From assembly GCF_025919725.1 (NCBI RefSeq), contig NZ_CP081495.1, forward strand, positions 2,232,001-2,296,000: a DNA stretch of 64,000 nucleotides, written 5' to 3'. The first letter of the stretch is position 1. The number at the start of each line of letters is the position of its first letter. The DNA comes from Flavobacterium agricola (GTDB taxonomy: Bacteria > Bacteroidota > Bacteroidia > Flavobacteriales > Flavobacteriaceae). Positions 54,432 through 63,417 of the stretch are shown in pieces. The position numbers and the translations under genes were made by a program. The notes under the pieces were generated by a model. It searched no databases and had not been told where the DNA came from. It saw nothing but the letters and a program-made list of their open reading frames with translations.

Positions 54432-55262
54432 ATGGATACGAAAGATTTACTTAAAAAAGTTAGAAAAATAGAAATTAAAACCCGAAGATTGAGCGATCAT
54501 ATTTTTTCGGGTGAATATCATACCTCGTTTAAAGGACGAGGCATGACTTTTTCTGAGGTACGCCAATATCAATACGGTGATGATGTACGTGCTATAGATT
54601 GGAACGTTACAGCCAAATACAACGAACCTTACGTAAAAGTTTTTGAAGAAGAACGTGAACTTACCATGATGTTGGTGGTAGATTGTTCGGGCTCAGCAAG
54701 CTTTGGTTCTAAAAACCAATTAAAAAGCGAAATTATAACCGAAATTGCTGCAACTTTAGCTTTTTCGGCAACTCAAAATAACGATAAAATTGGTTTGATT
54801 TTATTTTCAGACCAAATCGAATTGTTTATTCCTCCCAAAAAAGGAAAATCGCACGTTTTACGTATTATTCGCGAATTGTTAGAATTTGACCCCAAATCTA
54901 AAAAAACAGATTTATCGGTTGCATTAAAATTCCTATCAAGCGTTCAGAAAAAAAAGGCAATTGTTTTTGTTATTTCTGACTTTATGAGTGCCGATTACGA
55001 GCATACGTTAAAAATAGCCAGTAAACGTCATGATTTAACTGGCGTTCGTGTTTATGATGCCCGCGAAGAAAAAATGCCAAACGTAGGTGTTGTTTCTATG
55101 GTTGATGCCGAAACAAACGAAATTGTTTTGGTTGATACAACTTCTAAACAACAACGTTTAGAATATGAAAAACATTTTTTAGAACAAGCTAAATATTTTA
55201 GCGAAACATTTTCTCGTTCAGGTGCCGGAGTTATTTCTACGCGTAGACGAAAGTTACGTTAA
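54432..55262 (+). CDS. DUF58 domain protein (VWA-like)
   Basis: 276 residues; the DUF58 signature SGEYHTSFKGRGMTFSEVRQYQYGDDVRAIDWNVTAKYNEPYVK, followed by a VWA-like domain with degenerate metal site (LVVDCSGSASFGS). Works with MoxR. Cytoplasmic, no membrane segments. Confidence 0.93.
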   Translation: MDTKDLLKKVRKIEIKTRRLSDHIFSGEYHTSFKGRGMTFSEVRQYQYGDDVRAIDWNVTAKYNEPYVKVFEEERELTMMLVVDCSGSASFGSKNQLKSEIITEIAATLAFSATQNNDKIGLILFSDQIELFIPPKKGKSHVLRIIRELLEFDPKSKKTDLSVALKFLSSVQKKKAIVFVISDFMSADYEHTLKIASKRHDLTGVRVYDAREEKMPNVGVVSMVDAETNEIVLVDTTSKQQRLEYEKHFLEQAKYFSETFSRSGAGVISTRRRKLR

Positions 55263-55292
55263 AAAAATGCTTAACTATTTTAAATCTAGGTA

Positions 55293-56906
55293 ATGATGCA
55301 AAAAATCACAACATTTTTTTTAGTTCTATTAGCATCTATTACATGGGCACAACAACCAGAAGTTACAACCCAAATAGATTCTACCCAAATAAAAATTGGA
55401 TCCGAATTTCATTTAACTGTAAAAGTTAAAGGACCGTCAAATACTCAAGTTTCGTTTCCGGAACTAAAAAATATTGGGCAATTAGAAGTTTTAGAAAACT
55501 ACCCAACCGATACGTTATTAAACGAGGCACAAATAGAATTTATAAAAAAATATGCGTTAACGCAGTTTGATTCTGGTGCCTATCAAATTCCAAGTTTCCC
55601 CATTTTAATTAACGACAAACAAATATTAACCGATTCTGGTTTTGTATTAGTAAATACCGTTGAGGTTGATACGTTAAAACAAAAACTTTTTGATATTAAA
55701 ACGGTTTCAACGGTTAACGAAACATCAAATACGTGGATTTATCTAGTTGTTGTTTTACTTGTAATTGCGTTAGGTGTTTTAGGTTATTTTTTATGGAAAA
55801 ATAAAAAACCAAAGGCAGTTAAACCCGAAGAAATGGTTTTTGCATCACCAATTGAACGTGCAACAACTTTACTAAGCATTTTAGAAACAAAAAATTTATT
55901 AGTAAAAGGAGAAATTAAAGAATATTACTCGGAGCTAACCGATATTACCAAAAGTTATATTGAAGAAACCATTCAGATTCCGGCTAAAGAAAGCACCACG
56001 TCCGAATTAATTGCTGGATTAAAAATTGCAGCTAAACAGAAAAAACTACCGGTTAAGCCCGAAACTTTTCAGGCTTTAGAAGCTATTTTAAAAAATGCCG
56101 ATTTAGTGAAGTTCGCTAAATCTAAACCGCTTGATTTCGAAATTATTGAAGACCGTAAAAAAATAGAAAACGTAATTGTTTCTATTGATGATTCGTTACC
56201 AGAAGAAATAATTGAGGAAGTTAAACCTGAAGAATTAAAGCGCCAAGCCGAATTAAAAAGATTGGCTTTACAGAAAAAGAAACGCATCAAAATTGGTGCT
56301 GCAATTGCCAGCGTTGTGGTTATTGTTGCCGTTTTATATTTCGGAGATTTTAATTTGTTTGGATCTTCGGCTAAATCAATGCTTAAAAAAGAATGGATTT
56401 CTAGCGAATACGGAAATCCAGGCGTTAAAATTTACACGCCCGATGTTTTAATTCGTCAAGATAATGAAGAATTATTTCCGAAAGATGTAATTGCGTTATT
56501 ACAAGAAATGCAAGTTTTCTCATCTGGCAGCTATTTTGACGATGTTAACTTTTTTGTTGCAACATTTAAATACAAACAACCGCAACAAATAGATTTAGAT
56601 ATCGCTTTAGAATCGGGCATGCAAATGCTTGAAGCTCAGGGCGCACAAGATATTATTGTAAAAACAGCCGATTTTGAAACGCCAGAAGGTGTAAAAGGCC
56701 GTAAAGCAGTCGGAACGGTGGTCATGTTAGATCCGATTACAAAACGAAGTAAAAAAATGTATTATGATTTTGTAGCCTTCTCGCAAGACGGAGGATTACA
56801 ACTTATTTTAATGATGCATAAAGAAGGAGATGAAGCGGCACAACAAGTTACCGAACGTGCTTTAAACTCAATCGAACTTAAAAAAGCAGTACAAAATAAT
56901 GAATAA
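55293..56906 (+). CDS. Bat-operon membrane protein with BatD-like N-terminal domain
   Basis: 537 residues. Signal peptide, a short BatD-like immunoglobulin-type domain (VTTQIDSTQIKIGSEFHLTVKVKG), one membrane helix (about 148-167), a cytoplasmic helical domain (PIERATTLLSILETKNLLVKGEIKEYYSELTDI), a second membrane helix (about 331-348) and a C-terminal soluble domain of about 180 residues that I do not recognise. The order DUF58, this gene, BatA is typical of flavobacteria. It overlaps batA by 8 bases. Confidence 0.82.
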   Translation: MMQKITTFFLVLLASITWAQQPEVTTQIDSTQIKIGSEFHLTVKVKGPSNTQVSFPELKNIGQLEVLENYPTDTLLNEAQIEFIKKYALTQFDSGAYQIPSFPILINDKQILTDSGFVLVNTVEVDTLKQKLFDIKTVSTVNETSNTWIYLVVVLLVIALGVLGYFLWKNKKPKAVKPEEMVFASPIERATTLLSILETKNLLVKGEIKEYYSELTDITKSYIEETIQIPAKESTTSELIAGLKIAAKQKKLPVKPETFQALEAILKNADLVKFAKSKPLDFEIIEDRKKIENVIVSIDDSLPEEIIEEVKPEELKRQAELKRLALQKKKRIKIGAAIASVVVIVAVLYFGDFNLFGSSAKSMLKKEWISSEYGNPGVKIYTPDVLIRQDNEELFPKDVIALLQEMQVFSSGSYFDDVNFFVATFKYKQPQQIDLDIALESGMQMLEAQGAQDIIVKTADFETPEGVKGRKAVGTVVMLDPITKRSKKMYYDFVAFSQDGGLQLILMMHKEGDEAAQQVTERALNSIELKKAVQNNE

Positions 56907-57900
56907 CATAACCTTTGCAAATCCTGAGTTTTTTTGGTTGTTGTTGGTAATACCGGCTTTAGCAGCTTGGTATTACTACAAACGAAAAGATCAAATGGCT
57001 ACCTTAAAAGTAAGTAGCGTAAACGGTTTTAAGGTAACGCCTTCATTATTGGCTCGCTTAAAACCTTTGTTGTTTGTATTACGCATGTTGGCTTTAACCG
57101 CAATTATTGTGGCTTTAGCTCGTCCGCAATCAACAGATGTTACCAATAAAACCAGAAAATCACGCGGTATTGATATTGTTATGGCAGTTGACGTTTCGGG
57201 TTCTATGTTAGCTCGAGATTTAAAACCCAATCGTTTAGTAGCGCTTAAAGCAGTGGCTTCAGAATTCGTTTCCGATCGTCCAAACGACCGAATCGGAATT
57301 GTAGTTTACGCCTCTGAAGCTTATACCAAAACACCTGTAACCAGTGATAAAGCTGTTGTTTTAGACGCAATAAAATCAATCAAATACGATAACGTATTGC
57401 AAGACGGAACTGCAATTGGCGTTGGTTTAGCAACCGCTATTAACCGTATTAAAGACAGCGATGCAAAAAGTAAAGTAATTATATTATTAACCGACGGGGT
57501 AAACAATTCGGGCTTTATTGATCCGCGAATGGCGGCAGAAATTGCTAAAGAATTTGGTATTAAAGTTTATACCATTGGTATTGGAACCAATGGCATGGCC
57601 GAGTTTCCGGTTTCGGTTTCGCCAAACGGCCAATTCAATTACCAAATGATGAAGGTTGAAATTGATGAAGGTTTGATGCAAGAAATTGCTAAAACTACAG
57701 ACGGTGTTTATTTTCGTGCAACCGATAACAAATCGTTAGAAAAAATATATGACGAAATTGATGAACTTGAAACGTCTGAAGTTGAAGAATTGCGATTCAT
57801 GAACTACGACGATAAATTCAGATCATTAGTTATTTTGAGTTTTATTTTATTAGGAATAGAACTTATTTTACGTAAAACCTTATACAGAAGCTTTATTTAG
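56899..57900 (+). CDS. batA: BatA, VWA domain membrane protein
   Basis: 333 residues. Two N-terminal membrane helices (about 11-27 and 55-75), a VWA domain with MIDAS DVSGSM and the later TDG, and a C-terminal membrane helix. Part of the Bacteroides aerotolerance cluster; assembles with BatB and the MoxR/DUF58 proteins. Confidence 0.93.
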   Translation: MNNITFANPEFFWLLLVIPALAAWYYYKRKDQMATLKVSSVNGFKVTPSLLARLKPLLFVLRMLALTAIIVALARPQSTDVTNKTRKSRGIDIVMAVDVSGSMLARDLKPNRLVALKAVASEFVSDRPNDRIGIVVYASEAYTKTPVTSDKAVVLDAIKSIKYDNVLQDGTAIGVGLATAINRIKDSDAKSKVIILLTDGVNNSGFIDPRMAAEIAKEFGIKVYTIGIGTNGMAEFPVSVSPNGQFNYQMMKVEIDEGLMQEIAKTTDGVYFRATDNKSLEKIYDEIDELETSEVEELRFMNYDDKFRSLVILSFILLGIELILRKTLYRSFI

Positions 57901-57902
57901 TT

Positions 57903-58946
57903 ATGTGGCAAATAGAAGAACCAAAATATTTTTTAGCCTTTATAATTCTACCTATTCTACTTGTAGTTTATGTAGCTCATTATATTTGGAAAAAAAGAAA
58001 ACAAAAAGAATTTGGGGATCAGCTTATATTACAGCAATTAGCGCCAGAAAGTTCTTTTTTTAAGCCCTTTTTAAAGCTTTTTGTAGTAAGCTTAGGAATT
58101 ACGTTTTTAATTATTGCTTTAGTAAATCCTAAAGTTGGTACAAAAATTGAAACCGTAAAACGCGAAGGCGTTGATGTTGTTTTTGCTATTGACGTTTCTA
58201 AAAGTATGTTAGCCGAAGATATTGCGCCGAGCCGTTTAGAACGTGCTAAACAAATTGTTTCGCAAATCATTAATCAATTAGGATCCGATCGCATCGGAAT
58301 TATTGGTTACGCCGGTTCTGCTTATTCAGTTTTACCCATTACAACCGATTATGCCGTGGCAAAAATGTACTTGCAAAACATGAATACCGATATGGTTTCT
58401 AGCCAAGGTACTGCCATTGCAGAAGCTATTAATTTGGCCGCACAATCGTTTGATAATCCTGCAACAAGTAAAGTTTTGGTTTTACTTTCTGACGGTGAAG
58501 ATCACGAACAAGGTTTTGAGCAAGCGGTTTTAGCCGCAAAAGATGCTGGAATTAAAATTATTACTATTGGTTTAGGAACCGAAAAAGGAGGACTAATTCC
58601 TATTCGTTATAACGGAACCATTCAGAGCTATAAAAAAGATAATGCTGGCGAAAATGTAATTACCCGATTTGATCCGGCAACTTTAAAAACCATTGCCGAA
58701 CAAGGAGATGGTGCATATATTTACGGCGGCAACACAAAAGATGTGGTAGAATTTGTTAAAAACGAATTAAACACCTTAGAAAAAACCGAATTTGAATCAC
58801 AACAAATTGCCGATTTCGAATCGCAGTTTCAGTGGTTTTTATTCTTAGGATTTTTATGTTTAGCGATTGATGTTTTATTGCTTGAGCGCAAAACCGCTTG
58901 GGTTACAAAACTTAATTTATTTAATGAAAAAAACAATGAGAAATAA
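57903..58946 (+). CDS. batB: BatB, VWA domain membrane protein
   Basis: 347 residues, paralog of BatA: N-terminal membrane helices, MIDAS DVSKSM, SDGEDHEQGF, C-terminal helix (WFLFLGFLCLAIDVLLLE). Starts 2 bases after batA; overlaps batC. Confidence 0.93.
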   Translation: MWQIEEPKYFLAFIILPILLVVYVAHYIWKKRKQKEFGDQLILQQLAPESSFFKPFLKLFVVSLGITFLIIALVNPKVGTKIETVKREGVDVVFAIDVSKSMLAEDIAPSRLERAKQIVSQIINQLGSDRIGIIGYAGSAYSVLPITTDYAVAKMYLQNMNTDMVSSQGTAIAEAINLAAQSFDNPATSKVLVLLSDGEDHEQGFEQAVLAAKDAGIKIITIGLGTEKGGLIPIRYNGTIQSYKKDNAGENVITRFDPATLKTIAEQGDGAYIYGGNTKDVVEFVKNELNTLEKTEFESQQIADFESQFQWFLFLGFLCLAIDVLLLERKTAWVTKLNLFNEKNNEK

Positions 58947-59727
58947 AATACAATTAACCTTACTATTATTTTTGGGTTGTTTTTTTACAATTTTTGCACA
59001 ACAAAAAGATAAAAATATTACCCAAGGTAATAAGCAATATAACAAAGAAGATTATAGAAATGCGGAGGCTGAATATCGAAAATCGCAATTTCATAATCCA
59101 TCAATGTCCAATGCGTCGTACAACCTGGGTAATGCCATTTATAAACAAGATCAGAAAAGCGAAGCCAAATTAGCTTATGCAAAAGCCATTCAAATGGCAA
59201 CTACCAAGCAAGAGCGCAGCCAAGCTTTTTATAATATGGGCAATGTTTTAATGGCCGAAAAAAATTACCAAGGTGCGGTTGAGGCATATAAAAATGCCCT
59301 TCGTAACAATCCGTCAGATGATCAGGCGCGTTACAATTATGCGTTAGCGAAAGATATGTTAGATAAAAATCCACCGCAAAACGACGAGAATAAAGACGAT
59401 AAAAACGACGACAAGAATCAGGATAAGAATCAAGATCCGAACCAAGATAAACAGGATCAGAATAAAGATAATAAAGACCAGGAGGATAAAAAGGATAAAC
59501 AAGAAGATCAGGATCAGCAAAATCAGGACAAACCTGATGATCAAGATAAAGAGCAAAATTCAAATCCAGATCAACAAAATCAGCAAAATCCTCAGCAATC
59601 TAATGCCAATAAGCAACAAATGCAAAATTTATTGGATGCATTAAATAACGAGGAACGTAAAATTCAAGACAAAATAAAAGGTCAGGAAGTAAAAGGAAAA
59701 CCAATTAAAAAAGAAAAAGATTGGTAA
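58924..59727 (+). CDS. batC: BatC, TPR protein with low-complexity acidic tail
   Basis: About 267 residues: signal peptide (LTLLLFLGCFFTIFAQ), three TPR units (KQYNKEDYRNAEAEYRKSQF, ASYNLGNAIYKQDQKSEAKL, AFYNMGNVLMAEKNYQGAVEAY) and a tail of about 80 residues made almost only of Asp, Asn, Lys, Gln and Glu (59380-59620). The start could be 58924 or 58936; both overlap batB. Periplasmic scaffold in the Bat complex. Confidence 0.88.
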   Translation: MKKTMRNKIQLTLLLFLGCFFTIFAQQKDKNITQGNKQYNKEDYRNAEAEYRKSQFHNPSMSNASYNLGNAIYKQDQKSEAKLAYAKAIQMATTKQERSQAFYNMGNVLMAEKNYQGAVEAYKNALRNNPSDDQARYNYALAKDMLDKNPPQNDENKDDKNDDKNQDKNQDPNQDKQDQNKDNKDQEDKKDKQEDQDQQNQDKPDDQDKEQNSNPDQQNQQNPQQSNANKQQMQNLLDALNNEERKIQDKIKGQEVKGKPIKKEKDW

Positions 59728-59741
59728 TAAAAAAACTACAA

Positions 59742-61541
59742 ATGAAACATTATTTAATTCTATTATTATTAGTTGTTCAAAATGCTTTTGCTCAGTTTAC
59801 TTACGAGGCAAAAGTTAACAAAAGCACTATTGGTATAAACGAACGTTTACGAGTAGATTTTGTGATGAATAATGATGGAGATAACTTTAAAGTTCCAGGC
59901 TTTGAGGGGTTTAATGTTATCATGGGGCCCAATCAATCCATTTCATACAAATGGATTAACGGAAAAAAAACATACAACAAAACGTATACCTATTATTTAG
60001 AACCAACTAAAAAAGGAACATTTGTAATTAAGCCTTCAAGCATTGAGTTTGAAGGGCAAATTTATAAATCCAATCCGATTGAAGTAAAAGTTGGGGATGC
60101 AGTTCAGGAAGAAGAAGATCCGTACCAAGGTTATTGGGATCCGTTCGGGTTTGGTAATTCAGGCCCACCAGCTCCACAACAAGCGCAAGGTAAAATAGGA
60201 GAAGGCGCCCATTTGGTTGCTTATATTTCTAACGACAATCCTTACGTTAATGAACCAATTACCGTAGTTTACAAATTATATGTTAGCCCGTACGTTAACG
60301 TTTACGGTTCTAGAGAAACAGCTACGCCAAAGTTTAATAATTTCTGGAGTCAGTTTATTGACATGAAAGATTTTAAACCTACGCGTGATACGTATAATGG
60401 TGAAGTTTATACCTCAATAGAAATAAGAAAGGTTGTTTTATATCCGCAAAAGGCTGGATCTTTAGCTTTAGAACCTTTGCGATTGGAAATTGATATGGAT
60501 GTACCAAGCGGACAATATGATTTTTTTGGACGTCCGGCTTATAAACAAGGTACCAAAACGGTAGTTGCGGGTAATAAATCGATTCAAGTAAAACCATTGC
60601 CAGAAGCAGGAAAACCTGCTGATTTTGCTGGTGCTGTTGGTGAATTTACTTTTTCAGTTACGCCGTCAAAAACAACATTACGTACAGACGAATCTTTAGA
60701 TGTTTTGGTTGAGGTTGCTGGGCGTGGTAATTTAAAGTTATTCTCGTTACCGCAATTGGTTTTGCCTCCTTCTTTAGAAGTTTTTGATCCCGAACATAAC
60801 GAACAGGTACAAACGCCATTAAGCGGAATGGTTGGTAAAATCTCTGACCGATATACCATTTTACCACAACAAAAAGGTACCTATGTAATTAAACCGATGT
60901 CTTTTTCGTATTTTGATTTGGCAAGTAAAACCTACAAAACCATTACAACTGACGAAATTGAATTAGATGTAACCCAAGGGCAACAAATTGCTGCTAATGG
61001 AGCAGCAACTAATTCGGACGGAAAGCAAGAAGTTGTAGCTAAAGATGAATTTGCGTACATAAAAACAAACGCAAAATTTACTGCCGTTTCAGACGACTTT
61101 TTAGGTTCTAATTTATTCTACCTATTAATCGCTATTGCTTTTATTGGTATTCCGGTAGTTATTATTTATCGCGGTAAAAAAGAAGCTCGAGATGCCGATG
61201 TTGTTGGTAATAAAATTAGAAAATCGGATAGATTGGCTAAAAAATATTTATCAGAAGCTAAAAAATGCATTGGTAATAAAGAAGAATTTTATGTGGCTAT
61301 GGAACGATCGTTACATAACTTTTTAAAGGCTAAATTAAGCATCGAAACATCAGAAATGAGCACTGATAACATTAATGAGTTATTGTTGTCTAAAAACGCA
61401 AAATCTGAAACCATTACTGATTTTATTAAACTGAAACAAAATTGTGAAATGGCTCGTTATGCACCATCGTCTAAAGCAGAAATGCAACAAGATTATGAGT
61501 TAGCTAGCCAAGTAATTACGCAATTAAATAAACAATTGTAA
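59742..61541 (+). CDS. batD: BatD, oxygen-tolerance family protein
   Basis: About 599 residues from ATG 59742 (MKHYLILLLLVVQNAFAQ, signal peptide). The mature part has repeated immunoglobulin-like BatD domains (YTYYLEPTKKGTFVIKPSSIEF, YTSIEIRKVVLYPQKAGSLALEPLRLEI, YTILPQQKGTYVIKPMSFSYFD), then a membrane helix (LFYLLIAIAFIGIPVVIIYRG, approx.) and a cytoplasmic helical tail. Its upstream TTG at 59721 would overlap batC and is less likely. Confidence 0.92.
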   Translation: MKHYLILLLLVVQNAFAQFTYEAKVNKSTIGINERLRVDFVMNNDGDNFKVPGFEGFNVIMGPNQSISYKWINGKKTYNKTYTYYLEPTKKGTFVIKPSSIEFEGQIYKSNPIEVKVGDAVQEEEDPYQGYWDPFGFGNSGPPAPQQAQGKIGEGAHLVAYISNDNPYVNEPITVVYKLYVSPYVNVYGSRETATPKFNNFWSQFIDMKDFKPTRDTYNGEVYTSIEIRKVVLYPQKAGSLALEPLRLEIDMDVPSGQYDFFGRPAYKQGTKTVVAGNKSIQVKPLPEAGKPADFAGAVGEFTFSVTPSKTTLRTDESLDVLVEVAGRGNLKLFSLPQLVLPPSLEVFDPEHNEQVQTPLSGMVGKISDRYTILPQQKGTYVIKPMSFSYFDLASKTYKTITTDEIELDVTQGQQIAANGAATNSDGKQEVVAKDEFAYIKTNAKFTAVSDDFLGSNLFYLLIAIAFIGIPVVIIYRGKKEARDADVVGNKIRKSDRLAKKYLSEAKKCIGNKEEFYVAMERSLHNFLKAKLSIETSEMSTDNINELLLSKNAKSETITDFIKLKQNCEMARYAPSSKAEMQQDYELASQVITQLNKQL

Positions 61542-61542
61542 G

Positions 61543-62319
61543 ATGAAAAATATAAAACATATATCGTTAATTTTTGTATGGTTATGCTTTGTTTCTCATG
61601 CAATTGCAGCAACACCAGCCGAATTAAAAAAATGGGTAGAACAAGGCAACGCGTTTTATCAGCAAGAAAAGTACGAGGATGCTATTGACGCATATCAAAA
61701 AGCTTTGCATAGCGATTATCAGTCGGCAGCCGTATATTTTAATTTAGGAAATGCGTATTATAAATTACGAGATATTGCACCAGCGATTTACAATTACGAA
61801 AAAGCCTTGCAGTTAAGCCCAAATGATGCCGAAATAAAAACCAATTTAAAGTACGCACAACAAATGACCATTGATGACATTAAAGTTGTACCCAAAGTTG
61901 GATTTAGAGAAATGATTCAGAATTTTGTTTCTATTCTATCTTACAATGCTTGGGCATGGGTTAGCGTTGTTTCCTTTTTTGCTATGTTGGCTTTTTTTAT
62001 TGGTTACTATTTTGGCCATTCAAGCACACAAAAAAGAGCGTTTTTTAGTTTGTTTTTTGTTTGTTTTGGAGTTGGAGCAATAAGCTTTTTTGCTGGGTTT
62101 AAAAACAAAGCATTAAGTAAACAAAATGTGTATGCTATTGTTTTTGCTGATGCAGCAGAAGTTTTAAGTGAACCTAAAAAAAATGCTGACGAAGCCTTTG
62201 TTTTACACGAAGGTACCAAAGTTAAAGTTTTAGAAAGTAACGAAACCTGGACCAAAATTATGATTGCAGACGGCAAACGCGGTTGGGTTTTAGATAAAGA
62301 TATAAAAAAGCTGAAGTAA
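61543..62319 (+). CDS. batE: BatE, TPR/SH3 domain protein
   Basis: 258 residues: signal peptide, two TPR units (KKWVEQGNAFYQQEKYEDAIDAYQKAL, approx.; AAVYFNLGNAYYKLRDIAPAIYNYEKAL), two membrane helices (about 125-165) and a C-terminal bacterial SH3 domain (FVLHEGTKVKVLESNETWTKIMIADGKRGWV). Last gene of the operon; the stop lies inside the terminator stem. Confidence 0.92.
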   Translation: MKNIKHISLIFVWLCFVSHAIAATPAELKKWVEQGNAFYQQEKYEDAIDAYQKALHSDYQSAAVYFNLGNAYYKLRDIAPAIYNYEKALQLSPNDAEIKTNLKYAQQMTIDDIKVVPKVGFREMIQNFVSILSYNAWAWVSVVSFFAMLAFFIGYYFGHSSTQKRAFFSLFFVCFGVGAISFFAGFKNKALSKQNVYAIVFADAAEVLSEPKKNADEAFVLHEGTKVKVLESNETWTKIMIADGKRGWVLDKDIKKLK

Positions 62320-62336
62320 AAACTTCAGCTTTTTTT
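62304..62336. terminator. bidirectional intrinsic terminator
   Basis: AAAAAGCTGAAGT pairs with ACTTCAGCTTTTT around AAA; contains the batE stop codon and borders the stop of the convergent cvpA gene. Confidence 0.9.
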
Positions 62337-62883
62337 ATTCGGTTTTCTCAGTATCTGCTTCTGAGTTTTGAGTTGCAGAACCAGGATCTTTAAATTCTTC
62401 AACCCATGCTTTTATGCTTGGGTAAATTAGTTCGGCTGTATATTCAATCTTATTGTAAAATATAGATTCCTCCTTTGTTTCTTCGCTCATAAAATAATTA
62501 TTTCGGTTTATTTTATTAAAAAACAACAAAACAACGCTTAGTAATAATGTATATTTTAATAGGCCAAATAAGCCACCTAATAAGCGGTTTATCCAACCTA
62601 AATAAGCCCAATCGGCTAATTTGGTGAAAAACTTAGCGGTTACAAAAAGTAAAATTACAACGGCAACAAAAGTTAAGGCAAAAGCGCTAATTTCAATCGT
62701 TTTAATTTCCCAATCAACAACTTCAACTAATTTTTCGGCAACCAAATGCGAAAATTCAATGGCTATATAAATACCAATAAAGTAAGCAACGAACGATATT
62801 AAGGCTGCGAAAAAACCTTGACGAACACCCTGAATGGTGCCCCAAATTAAAACTAAACCTAAAAAAATATCAATTCCACCCAT
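62335..62883 (-). CDS. cvpA: CvpA family membrane protein
   Basis: 182 residues. Four membrane helices and the CvpA opening MGGIDIFLGLVLIWGTIQGVRQGF; acidic Ser/Glu/Thr-rich tail (GSATQNSEADTEKTE). The family is needed for colicin V secretion in E. coli and envelope homeostasis. Single minus-strand gene. Confidence 0.9.
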   Translation of the reverse strand: MGGIDIFLGLVLIWGTIQGVRQGFFAALISFVAYFIGIYIAIEFSHLVAEKLVEVVDWEIKTIEISAFALTFVAVVILLFVTAKFFTKLADWAYLGWINRLLGGLFGLLKYTLLLSVVLLFFNKINRNNYFMSEETKEESIFYNKIEYTAELIYPSIKAWVEEFKDPGSATQNSEADTEKTE

Positions 62884-62945
62884 TTAAAAAACATTTTATT
62901 TACAAATATAACTTTTATCAAATAAGTTAATCTTATTCTACTTGT

Positions 62946-62953
62946 TATCTTTG
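62946..62953 (+). promoter_or_regulatory. minus-7 promoter element
   Basis: TATCTTTG matches TAnnTTTG, 22 bases before the next ATG. Confidence 0.55.
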
Positions 62954-62975
62954 TAAATCATTAAAGCTACAAATC

Positions 62976-63332
62976 ATGTCAAGAGATATAGAATTAAAAA
63001 ACAGATGGGAAGATTTGGTTTCCAAACTTTCTAAACAATTTGCCGACGGCGATACGCTAGATTTGGATGCAATTATTTATTTAATTGGCGTTCAGGAACT
63101 AGGGCAGTTTAATAAAAAATATAAAAAAGACGAAAAAGTTAACCTAATGCATATTGCCATTTGCAGGTTATTAGAACCTTATGGCTATTATGAGTTTGAT
63201 TATTTTGATGCCGACGGATGGCCACATTATAAAGTAAAAGAGCTTTTACCGAATTTAAAAGCTGGTGAACAGCAAGTTTTAATGAAAGAAGCGATTGTAA
63301 ATTACTTTTTAGAACGCGATTATATTAGCTAG
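62976..63332 (+). CDS. Conserved hypothetical protein, 118 aa
   Basis: 118-residue soluble protein (RWEDLVSKLSKQFADGDTLDLDAIIYLIGVQELGQ, approx.; FDADGWPHYKVKELLPNLK). I believe this matches a small family conserved in Bacteroidota near pheS, function unknown; helical, no membrane segments. Own promoter element upstream. Confidence 0.8.
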   Translation: MSRDIELKNRWEDLVSKLSKQFADGDTLDLDAIIYLIGVQELGQFNKKYKKDEKVNLMHIAICRLLEPYGYYEFDYFDADGWPHYKVKELLPNLKAGEQQVLMKEAIVNYFLERDYIS

Positions 63333-63389
63333 TAGTTAAACAATTAGTAAAGTTTACCAGAATTGTTCGTCTTAAAAAAAGATAATTCG

Positions 63390-63397
63390 TAAATTTG
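63390..63397 (+). promoter_or_regulatory. minus-7 promoter element of pheS
   Basis: TAAATTTG matches TAnnTTTG, 20 bases before the pheS ATG; an ATTG at 63362 could be the minus-33 part (24-base spacing). Confidence 0.5.
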
Positions 63398-63417
63398 CAT
63401 TCATATTTATTTTTGCA

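Noticed and set aside
59201..59563. Long minus-strand frames opposite batC
   Set aside because: Mirror of the GAT/AAA/CAG-rich low-complexity coding strand; Tyr/Leu/Asp-rich nonsense with no promoter or family.
60584..60867. Overlapping minus-strand frames opposite batD
   Set aside because: Shadow frames of a strongly supported gene.
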